DNA of 64,000 nt from Flavobacteriaceae bacterium Ga0077528 (GCA_001464475.1 LNDX01000002.1:105642-169641); one strand, 5' to 3'. Counted from the first letter of the stretch, positions 1-7,936 are shown. Translations and numbers: made by a program. Notes: generated by a model not told the origin, from the sequence alone.

Positions 1-123
1 TTGTAAGATTTGCTCAATAAGCGCTTCTTTTTTTACACCGTTAAATTTTATGGTTTTGGCCAATTTGGCAATTTCTTGAAGTTCAGATAACTTCATTCCT
101 TTTAATGCAGAACTATCAAACAT
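1..123 (-). CDS. rho: Transcription termination factor Rho, N-terminal fragment
   Basis: Only the first 41 codons lie in the window; the gene runs off the left edge. The visible residues (MFDSSALKGMKLSELQEIAK, then AKTIKFNGVKKEALIEQILQ) match the Rho_N (SAP-like) domain that starts Flavobacteriaceae Rho, the hexameric RNA helicase that ends transcription. It is transcribed away from the DUF4293 gene, and a divergent rho/DUF4293 pair is a familiar arrangement in this family. The RNA-binding and ATPase domains cannot be seen, so the call rests on the N-terminus and the neighbour. Confidence 0.85.
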   Translation of the reverse strand, partial: MFDSSALKGMKLSELQEIAKLAKTIKFNGVKKEALIEQILQ

Positions 124-280
124 AAATGTTTATATATATTTTAATGGATTGAATGACAATACAAAATGTGTGGTGATTTTTTTTATTGGAACATCCGTGT
201 TTTTGAAGTACTTACGGATTTGTTATGCAATAATACGAATAATTTTCTATCAAGCAATAGTTTTTTAAAAAAAGAAAATA

Positions 281-288
281 TATTTTTG
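281..288 (+). promoter_or_regulatory. Bacteroidota -7 element upstream of DUF4293 gene
   Basis: TATTTTTG fits the TAnnTTTG -7 consensus and lies 18 nt before the start codon. No clear -33 TTG was found at the usual spacing. Confidence 0.5.
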
Positions 289-306
289 CGTTATAAATAA
301 GTAATA

Positions 307-720
307 ATGTTACAAAGAATTCAAACCGTTTATTTAGCTATTGTATTCATTCTTGTAGGAGTGCTTCCATTTGTGTTTCCGCTTTGGAAATTTGAAGATG
401 GAAAAGAATTCTATTTTATGAGTAAAATGCTATACCAAGTTTTGTTTGGATTGAGTACAGCTCTAACTGTTTTGAGTATAATATCGTTTAAGAAAAGACA
501 ACAACAATTTGTTTTTAACAGATTGAATATGATATTAAATTTAATTTTATTAGGATTATTTGTTTATCGTTCACTAAATTTATCTGGAGAAACTCCTGTA
601 GTTTCTGAGAAAGGTATTGGGATGTTTCTACCTATCATTTCTATCGTTATGCTGGTTTTGGCCAACAAAGCCATCAAGAAGGATGAAGATCTCGTAAAAT
701 CTGTTGACCGATTGAGATAA
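307..720 (+). CDS. DUF4293 family membrane protein
   Basis: 137-residue polytopic membrane protein with four hydrophobic stretches (about residues 8-26, 43-60, 73-90 and 102-120) and a charged C-terminal tail. Its sequence, beginning MLQRIQTVYLAIVFILVGVL, is typical of DUF4293, a family of unknown function found in Bacteroidota and usually beside rho. The TAnnTTTG element just upstream and the hairpin just downstream make it a single-gene transcription unit. Its role is unknown; the link with rho may be only positional. Confidence 0.8.
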   Translation: MLQRIQTVYLAIVFILVGVLPFVFPLWKFEDGKEFYFMSKMLYQVLFGLSTALTVLSIISFKKRQQQFVFNRLNMILNLILLGLFVYRSLNLSGETPVVSEKGIGMFLPIISIVMLVLANKAIKKDEDLVKSVDRLR

Positions 721-749
721 ACCTATAAACTTAGTTTATTAGTGCGAAG

Positions 750-780
750 AAAATCCTGAACGAAAGTTTGGGATTTTTTT
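750..780 (+). terminator. Rho-independent terminator after DUF4293 gene
   Basis: Stem AAAATCC/GGATTTT continues through two G-T wobbles and AAC/GTT to a GAAA tetraloop, followed by a T run. Confidence 0.75.
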
Positions 781-876
781 GGTTTAATCTGAACTTGTTT
801 CAGATTCTAAAATATATAAACTACATACAGATAAACGTGTATTTATTACTAAATTCTAAATATTGCAAAAAGGCTA

Positions 877-1587
877 TTAGCTAATATTTTTTTTAATATT
901 TATTTTTCTTATTTGATTATTAAGTAGGTTAACATATAGGATTTTCCCTTCCAATACATCTTCAAGATTCAAAATAACCTTAATTGTTTCAGTCGTCATA
1001 TAACTACCAATTATTCCACAAATAGGACTAATTACACCTATTTCAGAACAACTTTCGCTTTTTAAGTAGTTGTTAAAATCAAAAATATCTTTCAAACTAA
1101 AGCCGTTTAAATAATGAAAAACCGTTATATATCCTTGCCAATCTGAAACTGCTCCATGAACTAATACTTTCTTATGTTCAGCACAATAATCATTTATTAT
1201 TGTTCTACTCATACCCTGATCTGTGCAATCGCAAATTATTTGATAATTTTTAGCAATTTCTATAACAGAATTTTTCTCAATCTTTTTCTCAATTCTATTT
1301 ATAATAATATTAGGATTTTGCAGCCTTAGTTTTTCCGCCAATACCGAAACCTTGCTTTTTCCAATATCGCTAGGTGTAAAAAGTATCTGCCTATGTAAAT
1401 TAGATACTTCTACTTTATCAAAGTCACAAATACCGATAGTACCTACTCCCATTGCAACTAAATATGATGCAACAATTACTCCTAATCCTCCTGCTCCAGT
1501 AATTAAAACAGATGCATTTGCTAAATGTTTCTGCCCAGATTCACCAATTTCGGGAATGACAATTTGCTTTTGGTATCTATCTATCAT
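877..1587 (-). CDS. ThiF/MoeB/E1-like adenylyltransferase of a DUF4132 operon
   Basis: 236-residue Rossmann-fold ThiF-family protein. Visible: the nucleotide loop GAGGLG (31-36), the D55/D57 strand end, the N63-R66 and K79 ATP-contact residues, and DCTD (120-123) with the metal aspartate. Cys180 in SCSEIGVISP sits where ThiF carries its sulfur-accepting Cys (the NCRTAGV region). The CxxC pairs that bind zinc in MoeB and ThiF are missing from both expected places. Family members adenylate the C-terminal Gly of a ThiS/MoaD/ubiquitin-like protein. Its start ATG overlaps the stop of the DUF4132 gene (ATGA), and a protein ending in Gly-Gly is encoded first in the operon. Inference: it is a dedicated E1 for that protein rather than a thiamine or molybdopterin enzyme; no thi or moa genes are nearby. 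Confidence 0.85.
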   Translation of the reverse strand: MIDRYQKQIVIPEIGESGQKHLANASVLITGAGGLGVIVASYLVAMGVGTIGICDFDKVEVSNLHRQILFTPSDIGKSKVSVLAEKLRLQNPNIIINRIEKKIEKNSVIEIAKNYQIICDCTDQGMSRTIINDYCAEHKKVLVHGAVSDWQGYITVFHYLNGFSLKDIFDFNNYLKSESCSEIGVISPICGIIGSYMTTETIKVILNLEDVLEGKILYVNLLNNQIRKINIKKNIS

Positions 1588-4154
1588 CTATTTATTTGTG
1601 AGGTGATTGTAGTATCAGTTATCTTATCATCATTTGCAAGTAACAGTGCTTTAGATATAATTACCGACAATCCGTTATCGCCTTCAAAAGGTAAAAACAA
1701 ATTATTATTTGTTTCTTTTAAACTTCTATCGGGAACGATACATAAATATTGGTCATTAGGTTCCATCAAAATATTAGTACTCCCAATATGAATTTTATAG
1801 GTTCTTATTTTGCCTTTAACAACCACAAATCTATCCTCAATGTGCGTTACAGAAGCTATTTTTAATCTAGGAATAAGTCCAAGTAAAATTTCTTTTCTGT
1901 TTTTGGCAATTTCTGATAAATCACCAAAAGAATAAGACTGCCAATAATCTCTGTAAGTAGGTAAGCCTCCTGAGTCGCTCCAAGTAGGATCGTTACCAAC
2001 GCTAGATACACCCACAAACAAATCAACATCTCGCATAACTTCTGAAAAAGCAATAGCTGGAATATCAACTAAATCAACTAATTCATTTGTTTCCGTATTT
2101 ATGAAACGTATTTGGTCAGTTGTAACATAATTCCAAATTCCAGTTGCATTAAATTGGTCATCTGCATTTAAACTATTTACCCAAAATTCTGCACAAAGCT
2201 TATATTCAGGTAAATATAGTTTAGCAACATCATCGTCACCACCATCCCATGCACCTATTAATTTAGCTTTCCAATTTCTTCCTTTTGCTAGAGTAACATA
2301 TTGATGTTGCTTCAAAATATGCGATGCCATCCGATTGCTATATGTCTTAGTGTTAACTTCGGCATCAGTTAACAAATAAATTTCTCGGTAAGCTTGCTTA
2401 AATGGTTGTTGAATTTGACCTTCCATTAAGAAATTTCTCCAATTTTTAACTTCTTGAGTGCTACTAGTAGCCGGATGCCAAAGTGAAACATGAGTGAACT
2501 TTTCTAATTCCAACACTTCAAAATCAATTGTATAGAATTGATCTTTTAGGTAAATTGCCAAAACATTTTTTGAATTATTTGAAAAATTAAAAATTATTTT
2601 TTGAATCACAAAAGAGAGTAATCCATGTTGTTGATATTTTTCTTTAAAGTAATCTAAAGTCATTACTCTGTCGCATCTAAGCATCCTGTCAATACGTTCC
2701 TTTTGTGCAGATGTGGTTTGGTCAATTTGCTTTTGTATGCTTTTTAGTTTTTTTAATTTGGCATCAAATTTATCTTTAACCAATTGCGGAACAGATTTCT
2801 GCTCTGTACCATCGGCTTTATACCATTTGATAATTGATTTACCCATCCCGATGAGCGAAAGAGTTCCTTTAATTTCATCAAATTTATAAGTAAATTCATG
2901 ATTTTCTAGTTTAAAATCATCTACAGCTAAATCTTCAATTTCTGAGGAAGAAACCCCTAATTTAGTAGCTGCTTCTGCTATATACTTTTCAATTAATGCT
3001 AAAGTATTATTTTGTTTAATTTTTAATCTTAACCTAGATAATTGTGCTATACCGTCTAAACCTTTTGAAGCAAATAAAGTATATAAACACGCATTGCCTA
3101 ATCCAGCCGAAGCTGGTCCTTTTTCGGGAATTTTTTTAAAACATCTTTCAGATAACTTACTTATAGTGATTATAGTGTTGCTATCATAATACCATGAAGA
3201 CATCCATACAAAGCCTTTTAAAATATCTACATTCGGACTTGATAAAAATTCTATTGAATTATATTGGTATTCTTGTTTATAATAAATTTGAGTATGTGTA
3301 GTAATTGTTTCCTTTAAATTTATGATTTCTTGAAACCATTCTTGTGTTACTTTTTTAAACTTATCCGAACCTATTTTATCCATTGTTATTTTGGCTTCAG
3401 CTAAAAATTTTTGTGTAGGTTTTGCACCTGTAGCTTTTTGAGCCAATTGCATAAGTGTAAACCAATTTTGCTGGTCTTCTTTTTTGATTTGATCTAAAAT
3501 TGCATTTCCAATATTTTTAAAATTGTCTTCACCAACAAAATATGTTGGCTTTACTGAATTCTCGTCATTTTCACTTTTAAATAAAAAGGATTTTATTTTT
3601 TCTTCTAATTTTAGTTGGTCTTTGTAATAATAAGAATTTGTCTCTTTTTCAAAACTTAAAATATCTTCCAGTATCGTTTTGATTGTGTTAGGAATATCAA
3701 CATCAGGGTAATTAAACTCAATTTGTTTAAAAAAACCTGCTAAAGGCCACCAATGCATTTTATCATAGCCTTTCTCTGGAAAACTATTTTTAAAGGAACT
3801 GTACAAAGAAACAATTGTTCCTTCTGTAAATTTCATTTTACTTCTAAAAAGTGCGGGAATCATTTGGTTAGCCAATTGAAAATCTTTAGTTTCTTTTTTG
3901 GAACCTTTTTGATAGCCTTTGAAGTTGCTATTCAAGGATTCTGTCAAGAAAACTATAAATAATCCTTTTTTCTCGTCATCCCATTTTTTGATTATCTGGT
4001 TGTAACTTTCAATATTTGAGAAATTAACAGTATAAAAATAAGAGGATTCTTTTGTAGCTTCTTCAACACAATTTTCGAAAACTGTGATGAATTCATTTGA
4101 TTGCTGTTCTCCTTGGATTCCAAAAGCAGATTTTAATTTATCTAAAATTCCCAT
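1584..4154 (-). CDS. Large DUF4132 domain protein with C-terminal DUF7737-like region
   Basis: 856 residues, no signal peptide or membrane segment, so probably cytoplasmic. The N-terminal half (about 1-480) is helical and not recognised. The C-terminal part (about 560-790) matches DUF4132, with QPFKQAYREIYLLTDAE, then SNRMASHILKQHQYVTLAKG and IGAWDGG. The end (about 735-810) has the IHIGSTNILMEPNDQYLCIV signature that I associate with DUF7737. DUF4132 proteins include E. coli MolR/YehI; no biochemical activity is established to my knowledge. Here it lies 11 nt after a ubiquitin-like gene and overlaps an E1-like gene by 4 nt, so the three products should be co-produced. It could be the modified target, a ligase-like partner or the effector; the sequence does not decide. 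No WGR domain is visible. Confidence 0.75.
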   Translation of the reverse strand: MGILDKLKSAFGIQGEQQSNEFITVFENCVEEATKESSYFYTVNFSNIESYNQIIKKWDDEKKGLFIVFLTESLNSNFKGYQKGSKKETKDFQLANQMIPALFRSKMKFTEGTIVSLYSSFKNSFPEKGYDKMHWWPLAGFFKQIEFNYPDVDIPNTIKTILEDILSFEKETNSYYYKDQLKLEEKIKSFLFKSENDENSVKPTYFVGEDNFKNIGNAILDQIKKEDQQNWFTLMQLAQKATGAKPTQKFLAEAKITMDKIGSDKFKKVTQEWFQEIINLKETITTHTQIYYKQEYQYNSIEFLSSPNVDILKGFVWMSSWYYDSNTIITISKLSERCFKKIPEKGPASAGLGNACLYTLFASKGLDGIAQLSRLRLKIKQNNTLALIEKYIAEAATKLGVSSSEIEDLAVDDFKLENHEFTYKFDEIKGTLSLIGMGKSIIKWYKADGTEQKSVPQLVKDKFDAKLKKLKSIQKQIDQTTSAQKERIDRMLRCDRVMTLDYFKEKYQQHGLLSFVIQKIIFNFSNNSKNVLAIYLKDQFYTIDFEVLELEKFTHVSLWHPATSSTQEVKNWRNFLMEGQIQQPFKQAYREIYLLTDAEVNTKTYSNRMASHILKQHQYVTLAKGRNWKAKLIGAWDGGDDDVAKLYLPEYKLCAEFWVNSLNADDQFNATGIWNYVTTDQIRFINTETNELVDLVDIPAIAFSEVMRDVDLFVGVSSVGNDPTWSDSGGLPTYRDYWQSYSFGDLSEIAKNRKEILLGLIPRLKIASVTHIEDRFVVVKGKIRTYKIHIGSTNILMEPNDQYLCIVPDRSLKETNNNLFLPFEGDNGLSVIISKALLLANDDKITDTTITSQINR

Positions 4155-4165
4155 AATTTAAAAAA

Positions 4166-4555
4166 TTAACCACCGACCAAAGGTGTAAGTTTAACAAAAG
4201 AAATAATTGATTGATTATTTAGATTTACTATTTGACTTAATTCTTCTAACTGTTGATTGTCAACTAATATAAAAAAACCATTTTTTTGAAATGCATCTAA
4301 AGCAACATATATTTGTTTTTCAACATCGATGATTTGCTTCGGCTTTAGTTTAAAACCATTAAGAGTCCTTTCAGCATCTGAAGGTTTCACCAAACCATTG
4401 AAATAATCGGGAAATTTCTTATTGTAGATTTCTATTTCATGCGTTACTCTTTTTTCTATGAGTTCTTGGGTTGTAATGGATAATCTTTCGATTTCTATTT
4501 CAAATTGATTGGTAACTGTTCCATTTAATTGTTCGTCTTTGATAAGTACATTCAT
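4166..4555 (-). CDS. ThiS/MoaD/ubiquitin-like protein with C-terminal Gly-Gly
   Basis: 129 residues, first gene of the operon, not an annotated family that I recognise. The N-terminus (MNVLIKDEQ, then FEIEIER) followed by the helix TTQELIEKRVTHEIEIYN looks like the strand-strand-helix start of a beta-grasp fold. A segment of about 45 residues (roughly 47-92) then interrupts it. The end, FFILVDNQQLEELSQIV to SIISFVKLTPLVGG, parallels the end of ThiS (a short strand, an N/Q-rich turn, then a strand leading to an exposed Gly-Gly). The stop codon directly follows the second Gly, so no processing protease would be needed. Inference: this is the substrate adenylated by the E1-like protein encoded two genes downstream. 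The fold assignment is by eye and needs a structural comparison. Confidence 0.7.
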   Translation of the reverse strand: MNVLIKDEQLNGTVTNQFEIEIERLSITTQELIEKRVTHEIEIYNKKFPDYFNGLVKPSDAERTLNGFKLKPKQIIDVEKQIYVALDAFQKNGFFILVDNQQLEELSQIVNLNNQSIISFVKLTPLVGG

Positions 4556-4702
4556 ATATTTTACGTTTTAAAATATCAGCTAACATCACAAAATATGCGT
4601 AATTTCCTTAAATTGCAGTATTAAACTTTCTCAAAGTAACAAATTATTTTCAACTTAAAAAAACCTGAAATCAGGAATACATAGATAGTTCGCAAACTGT
4701 CA

Positions 4703-5197
4703 CTATCGTTTCCCTATTTCCACAATCTCCAAACTCTGAATTTTATCTCCATCGATTTCAAATCGTAACATTGTTCGCACTTGATGAAATCCTGAAATTC
4801 CGCAAGCTCCTGGATTCATGTGAAGTAAATTCAATGTTTTATCAAATTGCACCTTTAATATATGGGAATGTCCACAGATGAACAATTTTGGTGGATTTAA
4901 CTTCAGTTCCTCACGAACCGCTTGATTGTATTTTCCGGGATAACCGCCAATATGTGTAATCCAAACATCAACACCTTCGCATAGGAAGCGATTATTTAAA
5001 GGAAATTCCATTCTTGCTTTGTCGTCGTCAATGTTTCCGTATACTGCTCGAAGTGGTTTTAGTTTTTTAATGGTATCAGTTACAACCAAATCACCGATGT
5101 CACCAGCATGCCAAACTTCATCTGCTTGATTTACATATTTTAAAATAGTATCATCAATATGACTGTGCGTATCGGAAAGTAAAAGGATTTTTTTCAT
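4703..5197 (-). CDS. YfcE/MJ0936-type metallophosphoesterase
   Basis: 164-residue calcineurin-like phosphoesterase. Metal-binding motifs occur in order: DTHSH near the N-terminus, HAGDIGD, YGNIDDD, HIGGYPG and CGHSH. Proteins of this family hydrolyse phosphodiesters with a dinuclear metal centre; the physiological substrate is usually unknown. A start ten codons further upstream (5227) is possible, but a consensus -7 element on the minus strand covers 5225-5232, so that start would lie outside the transcript. The start at 5197 gives the usual MKKILLLSDTH beginning. It is divergent from truA. Confidence 0.85.
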   Translation of the reverse strand: MKKILLLSDTHSHIDDTILKYVNQADEVWHAGDIGDLVVTDTIKKLKPLRAVYGNIDDDKARMEFPLNNRFLCEGVDVWITHIGGYPGKYNQAVREELKLNPPKLFICGHSHILKVQFDKTLNLLHMNPGACGISGFHQVRTMLRFEIDGDKIQSLEIVEIGKR

Positions 5198-5224
5198 ATT
5201 ATTTGCCGCAAAGGCACTAAGTCG

Positions 5225-5232
5225 CAAAGTTA
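5225..5232 (-). promoter_or_regulatory. -7 element of the phosphoesterase gene
   Basis: On the minus strand this reads TAACTTTG, matching TAnnTTTG. The predicted transcript start is about 20 nt before the ATG at 5197, which excludes the ATG at 5227. Confidence 0.55.
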
Positions 5233-5276
5233 ATTATTTAGGAAAACTTTAAACATTCAATCTATCAAAATCTTTG

Positions 5277-5284
5277 TAAATTTG
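5277..5284 (+). promoter_or_regulatory. -7 element upstream of truA
   Basis: TAAATTTG matches TAnnTTTG and would give a leader of roughly 58 nt before the truA start. No -33 TTG at standard spacing. Confidence 0.5.
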
Positions 5285-5314
5285 CAATCAATTAGATTTG
5301 ATTCAGATTTTCAT

Positions 5315-5342
5315 ATCTAATATTTAAAATCTAATATTTAAA
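5315..5342. repeat. 14-nt tandem repeat, two copies, before truA
   Basis: Two adjacent copies of ATCTAATATTTAAA. Three diverged copies of the same unit follow truA at about 6135-6176, so the unit flanks the gene on both sides. Confidence 0.7.
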
Positions 5343-5348
5343 ATTAAA

Positions 5349-6095
5349 TTGAGATATTTTCTAGAATTTGCTTACAAAGGAACTAACTATCACGGATGGC
5401 AATATCAGCCAAACGCAACTTCTGTTCAAGAAACTTTGACCAAAGCACTTTCCACGATTTTGAAAACAGATATTGAACTTGTTGGCGCAGGTCGAACGGA
5501 TTCTGGTGTTCATGCCAAGCAAATGTTTGCACATTTTGATTTTAACCAAGAAATTGATATTCCCTATTTAAGTCATAAACTCAATTCATTTTTACCAAAA
5601 GATATCGCCATTTTGAATATTCATAATGTTCACGATGAAGCTCATGCCAGATTTGACGCAACAAAACGAACTTACGAATACCATATCCATATCAAAAAAG
5701 ATGCATTCGAAAGTGACGATTCATGGTACAATCAAAATGATTTGAACCTTGACAAAATGAATGATGCATGCAAAATACTTTTCAATTACATTGATTTTGA
5801 ATGTTTTTCAAAAGTACATACGGATGTAAACACTTTTAACTGTAAGATTTTTGAAGCTAATTGGACCAAGAATGACAATCGATTAGTATTCACAATTTCA
5901 GCAGATCGATTTTTACGAAATATGGTTCGAGCAATTGTTGGAACTATGGTAAATATAGGATTAGAAAAAGTATCTTTGCAAGACTTTATTCAAATAATTG
6001 AAAGCAAAGACCGAAAAAAAGCTGGATTTTCAGTTCCTGCACACGGATTGTATTTGACGAAAGTGGAATATCCTTTTTTAGAAAATAGAATATAG
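5349..6095 (+). CDS. truA: tRNA pseudouridine(38-40) synthase TruA
   Basis: 248 residues, full length for the family. TruA isomerises uridines 38-40 in the tRNA anticodon arm. The catalytic Asp is D51 in GAGRTDSGVHAKQMFAHFD; YKGTNYHGWQ is the typical N-terminal motif and the RFLRNMVRAIVGTM segment the conserved C-terminal one. The start is a TTG codon that gives the expected (M)RYFLEFAYKG N-terminus; no in-frame ATG is usable. The last codons and the stop lie inside a TAGAATA tandem repeat. The ABC exporter gene follows after 86 nt of repetitive sequence. Confidence 0.95.
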   Translation: MRYFLEFAYKGTNYHGWQYQPNATSVQETLTKALSTILKTDIELVGAGRTDSGVHAKQMFAHFDFNQEIDIPYLSHKLNSFLPKDIAILNIHNVHDEAHARFDATKRTYEYHIHIKKDAFESDDSWYNQNDLNLDKMNDACKILFNYIDFECFSKVHTDVNTFNCKIFEANWTKNDNRLVFTISADRFLRNMVRAIVGTMVNIGLEKVSLQDFIQIIESKDRKKAGFSVPAHGLYLTKVEYPFLENRI

Positions 6096-6117
6096 AATAT
6101 AGAATATAGAATATAGA
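6086..6117. repeat. TAGAATA tandem repeat overlapping the truA stop
   Basis: Four full copies of the 7-mer TAGAATA plus TAGA. The truA stop codon (6093-6095) is inside the array, so copy-number change is tolerated downstream of it. A related sequence on the opposite strand lies at about 42029-42060. Confidence 0.85.
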
Positions 6118-6134
6118 TATCACTTTTTCCATTT

Positions 6135-6176
6135 AAAATCTGATATCTAAAATCTGATATTTAAAATCTAATATTA
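6135..6176. repeat. 14-nt tandem repeat, three copies, after truA
   Basis: Three copies with 14-nt period, starting AAAATC at 6135, 6149 and 6163 (AAAATCTGATATCT and variants). Same unit as the array at 5315-5342. Confidence 0.7.
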
Positions 6177-6181
6177 AATTA

Positions 6182-7936
6182 ATGAAAGCAAAAGCATTCG
6201 ACATACGTTTATTTAAACGAATTTTAAAATATACAAAACCCTATAAAACAGTTTTTTATGGCGTAATTACTGCTGCAGTTTTGTTAGCGGTTTTCGCTTC
6301 ATTACGACCATATTTATTGAAACAAACCGTTGACCATTACATAAAACCTCATGATCAAAATGGATTGTTACTTTATGTTTCATTGATGGGAGTTGTATTA
6401 TTATTAGAAGGAGTTTTTCAGTTTTTCTTTGTTTTTTGGGCAAATCTTTTAGGACAAAACATTATCAAAGACATTCGAACCAAACTATTCAAACATATGT
6501 TGAGTTTCAGAATGAAATATTTCGATAATGCTCCTGTTGGTCAATTGGTTACACGTTCTGTATCCGATATCGAACAGATTGCTAGAATCTTCAGCCAAGG
6601 TTTGTTTATGATTATCAGTGATTTGCTAAAAATGTTTGTCTGTCTAATCATCATGTTTTACATGAACTGGAAACTAACTTGGATTGTAATTGCAGCCATG
6701 CCAATCTTGGTATACATCACAAGAATTTTCCAACGTAAAATGCAAGTGGCTTTTGAAGAAGTAAGAAATCAAGTGGCAAATTTGAATACGTTTGTACAAG
6801 AACGTGTTACAGGAATGAAAATCGTGCAACTGTTTAATCGTGAAGATATTGAATATCAAAAGTTTAAAGATATCAATCAAAAACACAATGTTGCTTGGAT
6901 AAAAACGATTTTATACAACTCTATTTTCTTTCCAATAGCTGATATTATTTCGTCGTTAACATTAGGTTTTGTAGTGCTTTATGGAGGTTTTCATATTTTA
7001 GATGGTGACAAATTTACTACGTTTGGAGATTTATTTTCTTATACGATGTTTATCGGAATGTTGTTCAATCCGTTACGTCAAATTGCAGATAAATTCAACG
7101 AGATGCAAATGGGAATGATTGCTGCCAACAGAGTTTTTGATATTTTGGACACTGAAGAAGATGTGCAACAAACAGGTACGATTGAAGCCAAACATTTTGC
7201 AGGAAACATCAGTTTTGAAAACGTTCGATTTAGCTATATTAAAGATGAGGAAGTTCTAAAAGGCATTTCATTGGAAGTAAAATCAGGTGAAACTATAGCG
7301 ATTGTGGGTTCAACTGGTGCAGGAAAATCTACAATTATTAATTTGTTAAATCGTTTTTACGAAATCAATTCGGGGACAATCTCTATTGATAATCAAGACA
7401 TTAATACTTTTACTTTAGAAAGTTTACGTGCTCAAATTGCGGTAGTTTTGCAAGATGTATTCCTATTTGCTGATACAATCTATAACAATATTACTTTAAA
7501 CAATACTAATGTCTCTCGTGAAGAAGTTATCGCTGCTTCTAAGAAAATAGGTGTTCACGAATTCATTATGAGTTTGCCTGACGGTTATGATTATAATGTA
7601 AAAGAACGCGGCGTGATGTTATCCTCTGGGCAACGCCAATTAATTGCTTTTTTACGTGCTTATGTTAGTAATCCGAGTATTCTAATTTTGGACGAAGCTA
7701 CTTCTTCTATTGATACCTATTCAGAAGAATTGATTCAAAGAGCAACAGAAACTATTACAAAAGATAGAACTTCCATTGTAATTGCACATAGATTGGCAAC
7801 CATTGTAAATGCTGACAAAATTATCGTCATGGACAAAGGTCAAATTGTAGAATCTGGAACGCATCAAGAATTGGTTACCAAAGAAAATGGTTATTACAAG
7901 AACTTGTACGATTCACAATTTTCTGAAGCAATCTAA
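6182..7936 (+). CDS. ABC exporter, MsbA/LmrA-like half transporter
   Basis: 584 residues with a six-helix exporter domain (about 1-320) fused to an ATPase domain (about 340-584), forming an inner-membrane homodimer or heterodimer that exports lipids, peptides or drugs. Walker A is GSTGAGKST (376-384); the signature motif LSSGQRQL and Walker B ILILDEATSSID follow, then the switch region IVIAHRLATI. Full length for the family. The substrate cannot be read from sequence; flavobacterial relatives are usually labelled lipid or multidrug exporters. truA lies 86 nt upstream, so the two may share a transcript. Confidence 0.92.
   Translation: MKAKAFDIRLFKRILKYTKPYKTVFYGVITAAVLLAVFASLRPYLLKQTVDHYIKPHDQNGLLLYVSLMGVVLLLEGVFQFFFVFWANLLGQNIIKDIRTKLFKHMLSFRMKYFDNAPVGQLVTRSVSDIEQIARIFSQGLFMIISDLLKMFVCLIIMFYMNWKLTWIVIAAMPILVYITRIFQRKMQVAFEEVRNQVANLNTFVQERVTGMKIVQLFNREDIEYQKFKDINQKHNVAWIKTILYNSIFFPIADIISSLTLGFVVLYGGFHILDGDKFTTFGDLFSYTMFIGMLFNPLRQIADKFNEMQMGMIAANRVFDILDTEEDVQQTGTIEAKHFAGNISFENVRFSYIKDEEVLKGISLEVKSGETIAIVGSTGAGKSTIINLLNRFYEINSGTISIDNQDINTFTLESLRAQIAVVLQDVFLFADTIYNNITLNNTNVSREEVIAASKKIGVHEFIMSLPDGYDYNVKERGVMLSSGQRQLIAFLRAYVSNPSILILDEATSSIDTYSEELIQRATETITKDRTSIVIAHRLATIVNADKIIVMDKGQIVESGTHQELVTKENGYYKNLYDSQFSEAI

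Noticed and set aside
877..1587. MoeB or ThiF proper for the E1-like gene
   Set aside because: No moa/mog/thi neighbours, zinc cysteines missing, and a private Gly-Gly protein gene is present in the same operon.
1352..1791. Overlapping plus-strand frames within the E1-like and DUF4132 genes
   Set aside because: They are shadows of two supported minus-strand genes.
4680..5227. Longer start for the phosphoesterase at 5227
   Set aside because: The -7 element at 5225-5232 overlaps it; the family start is at 5197.
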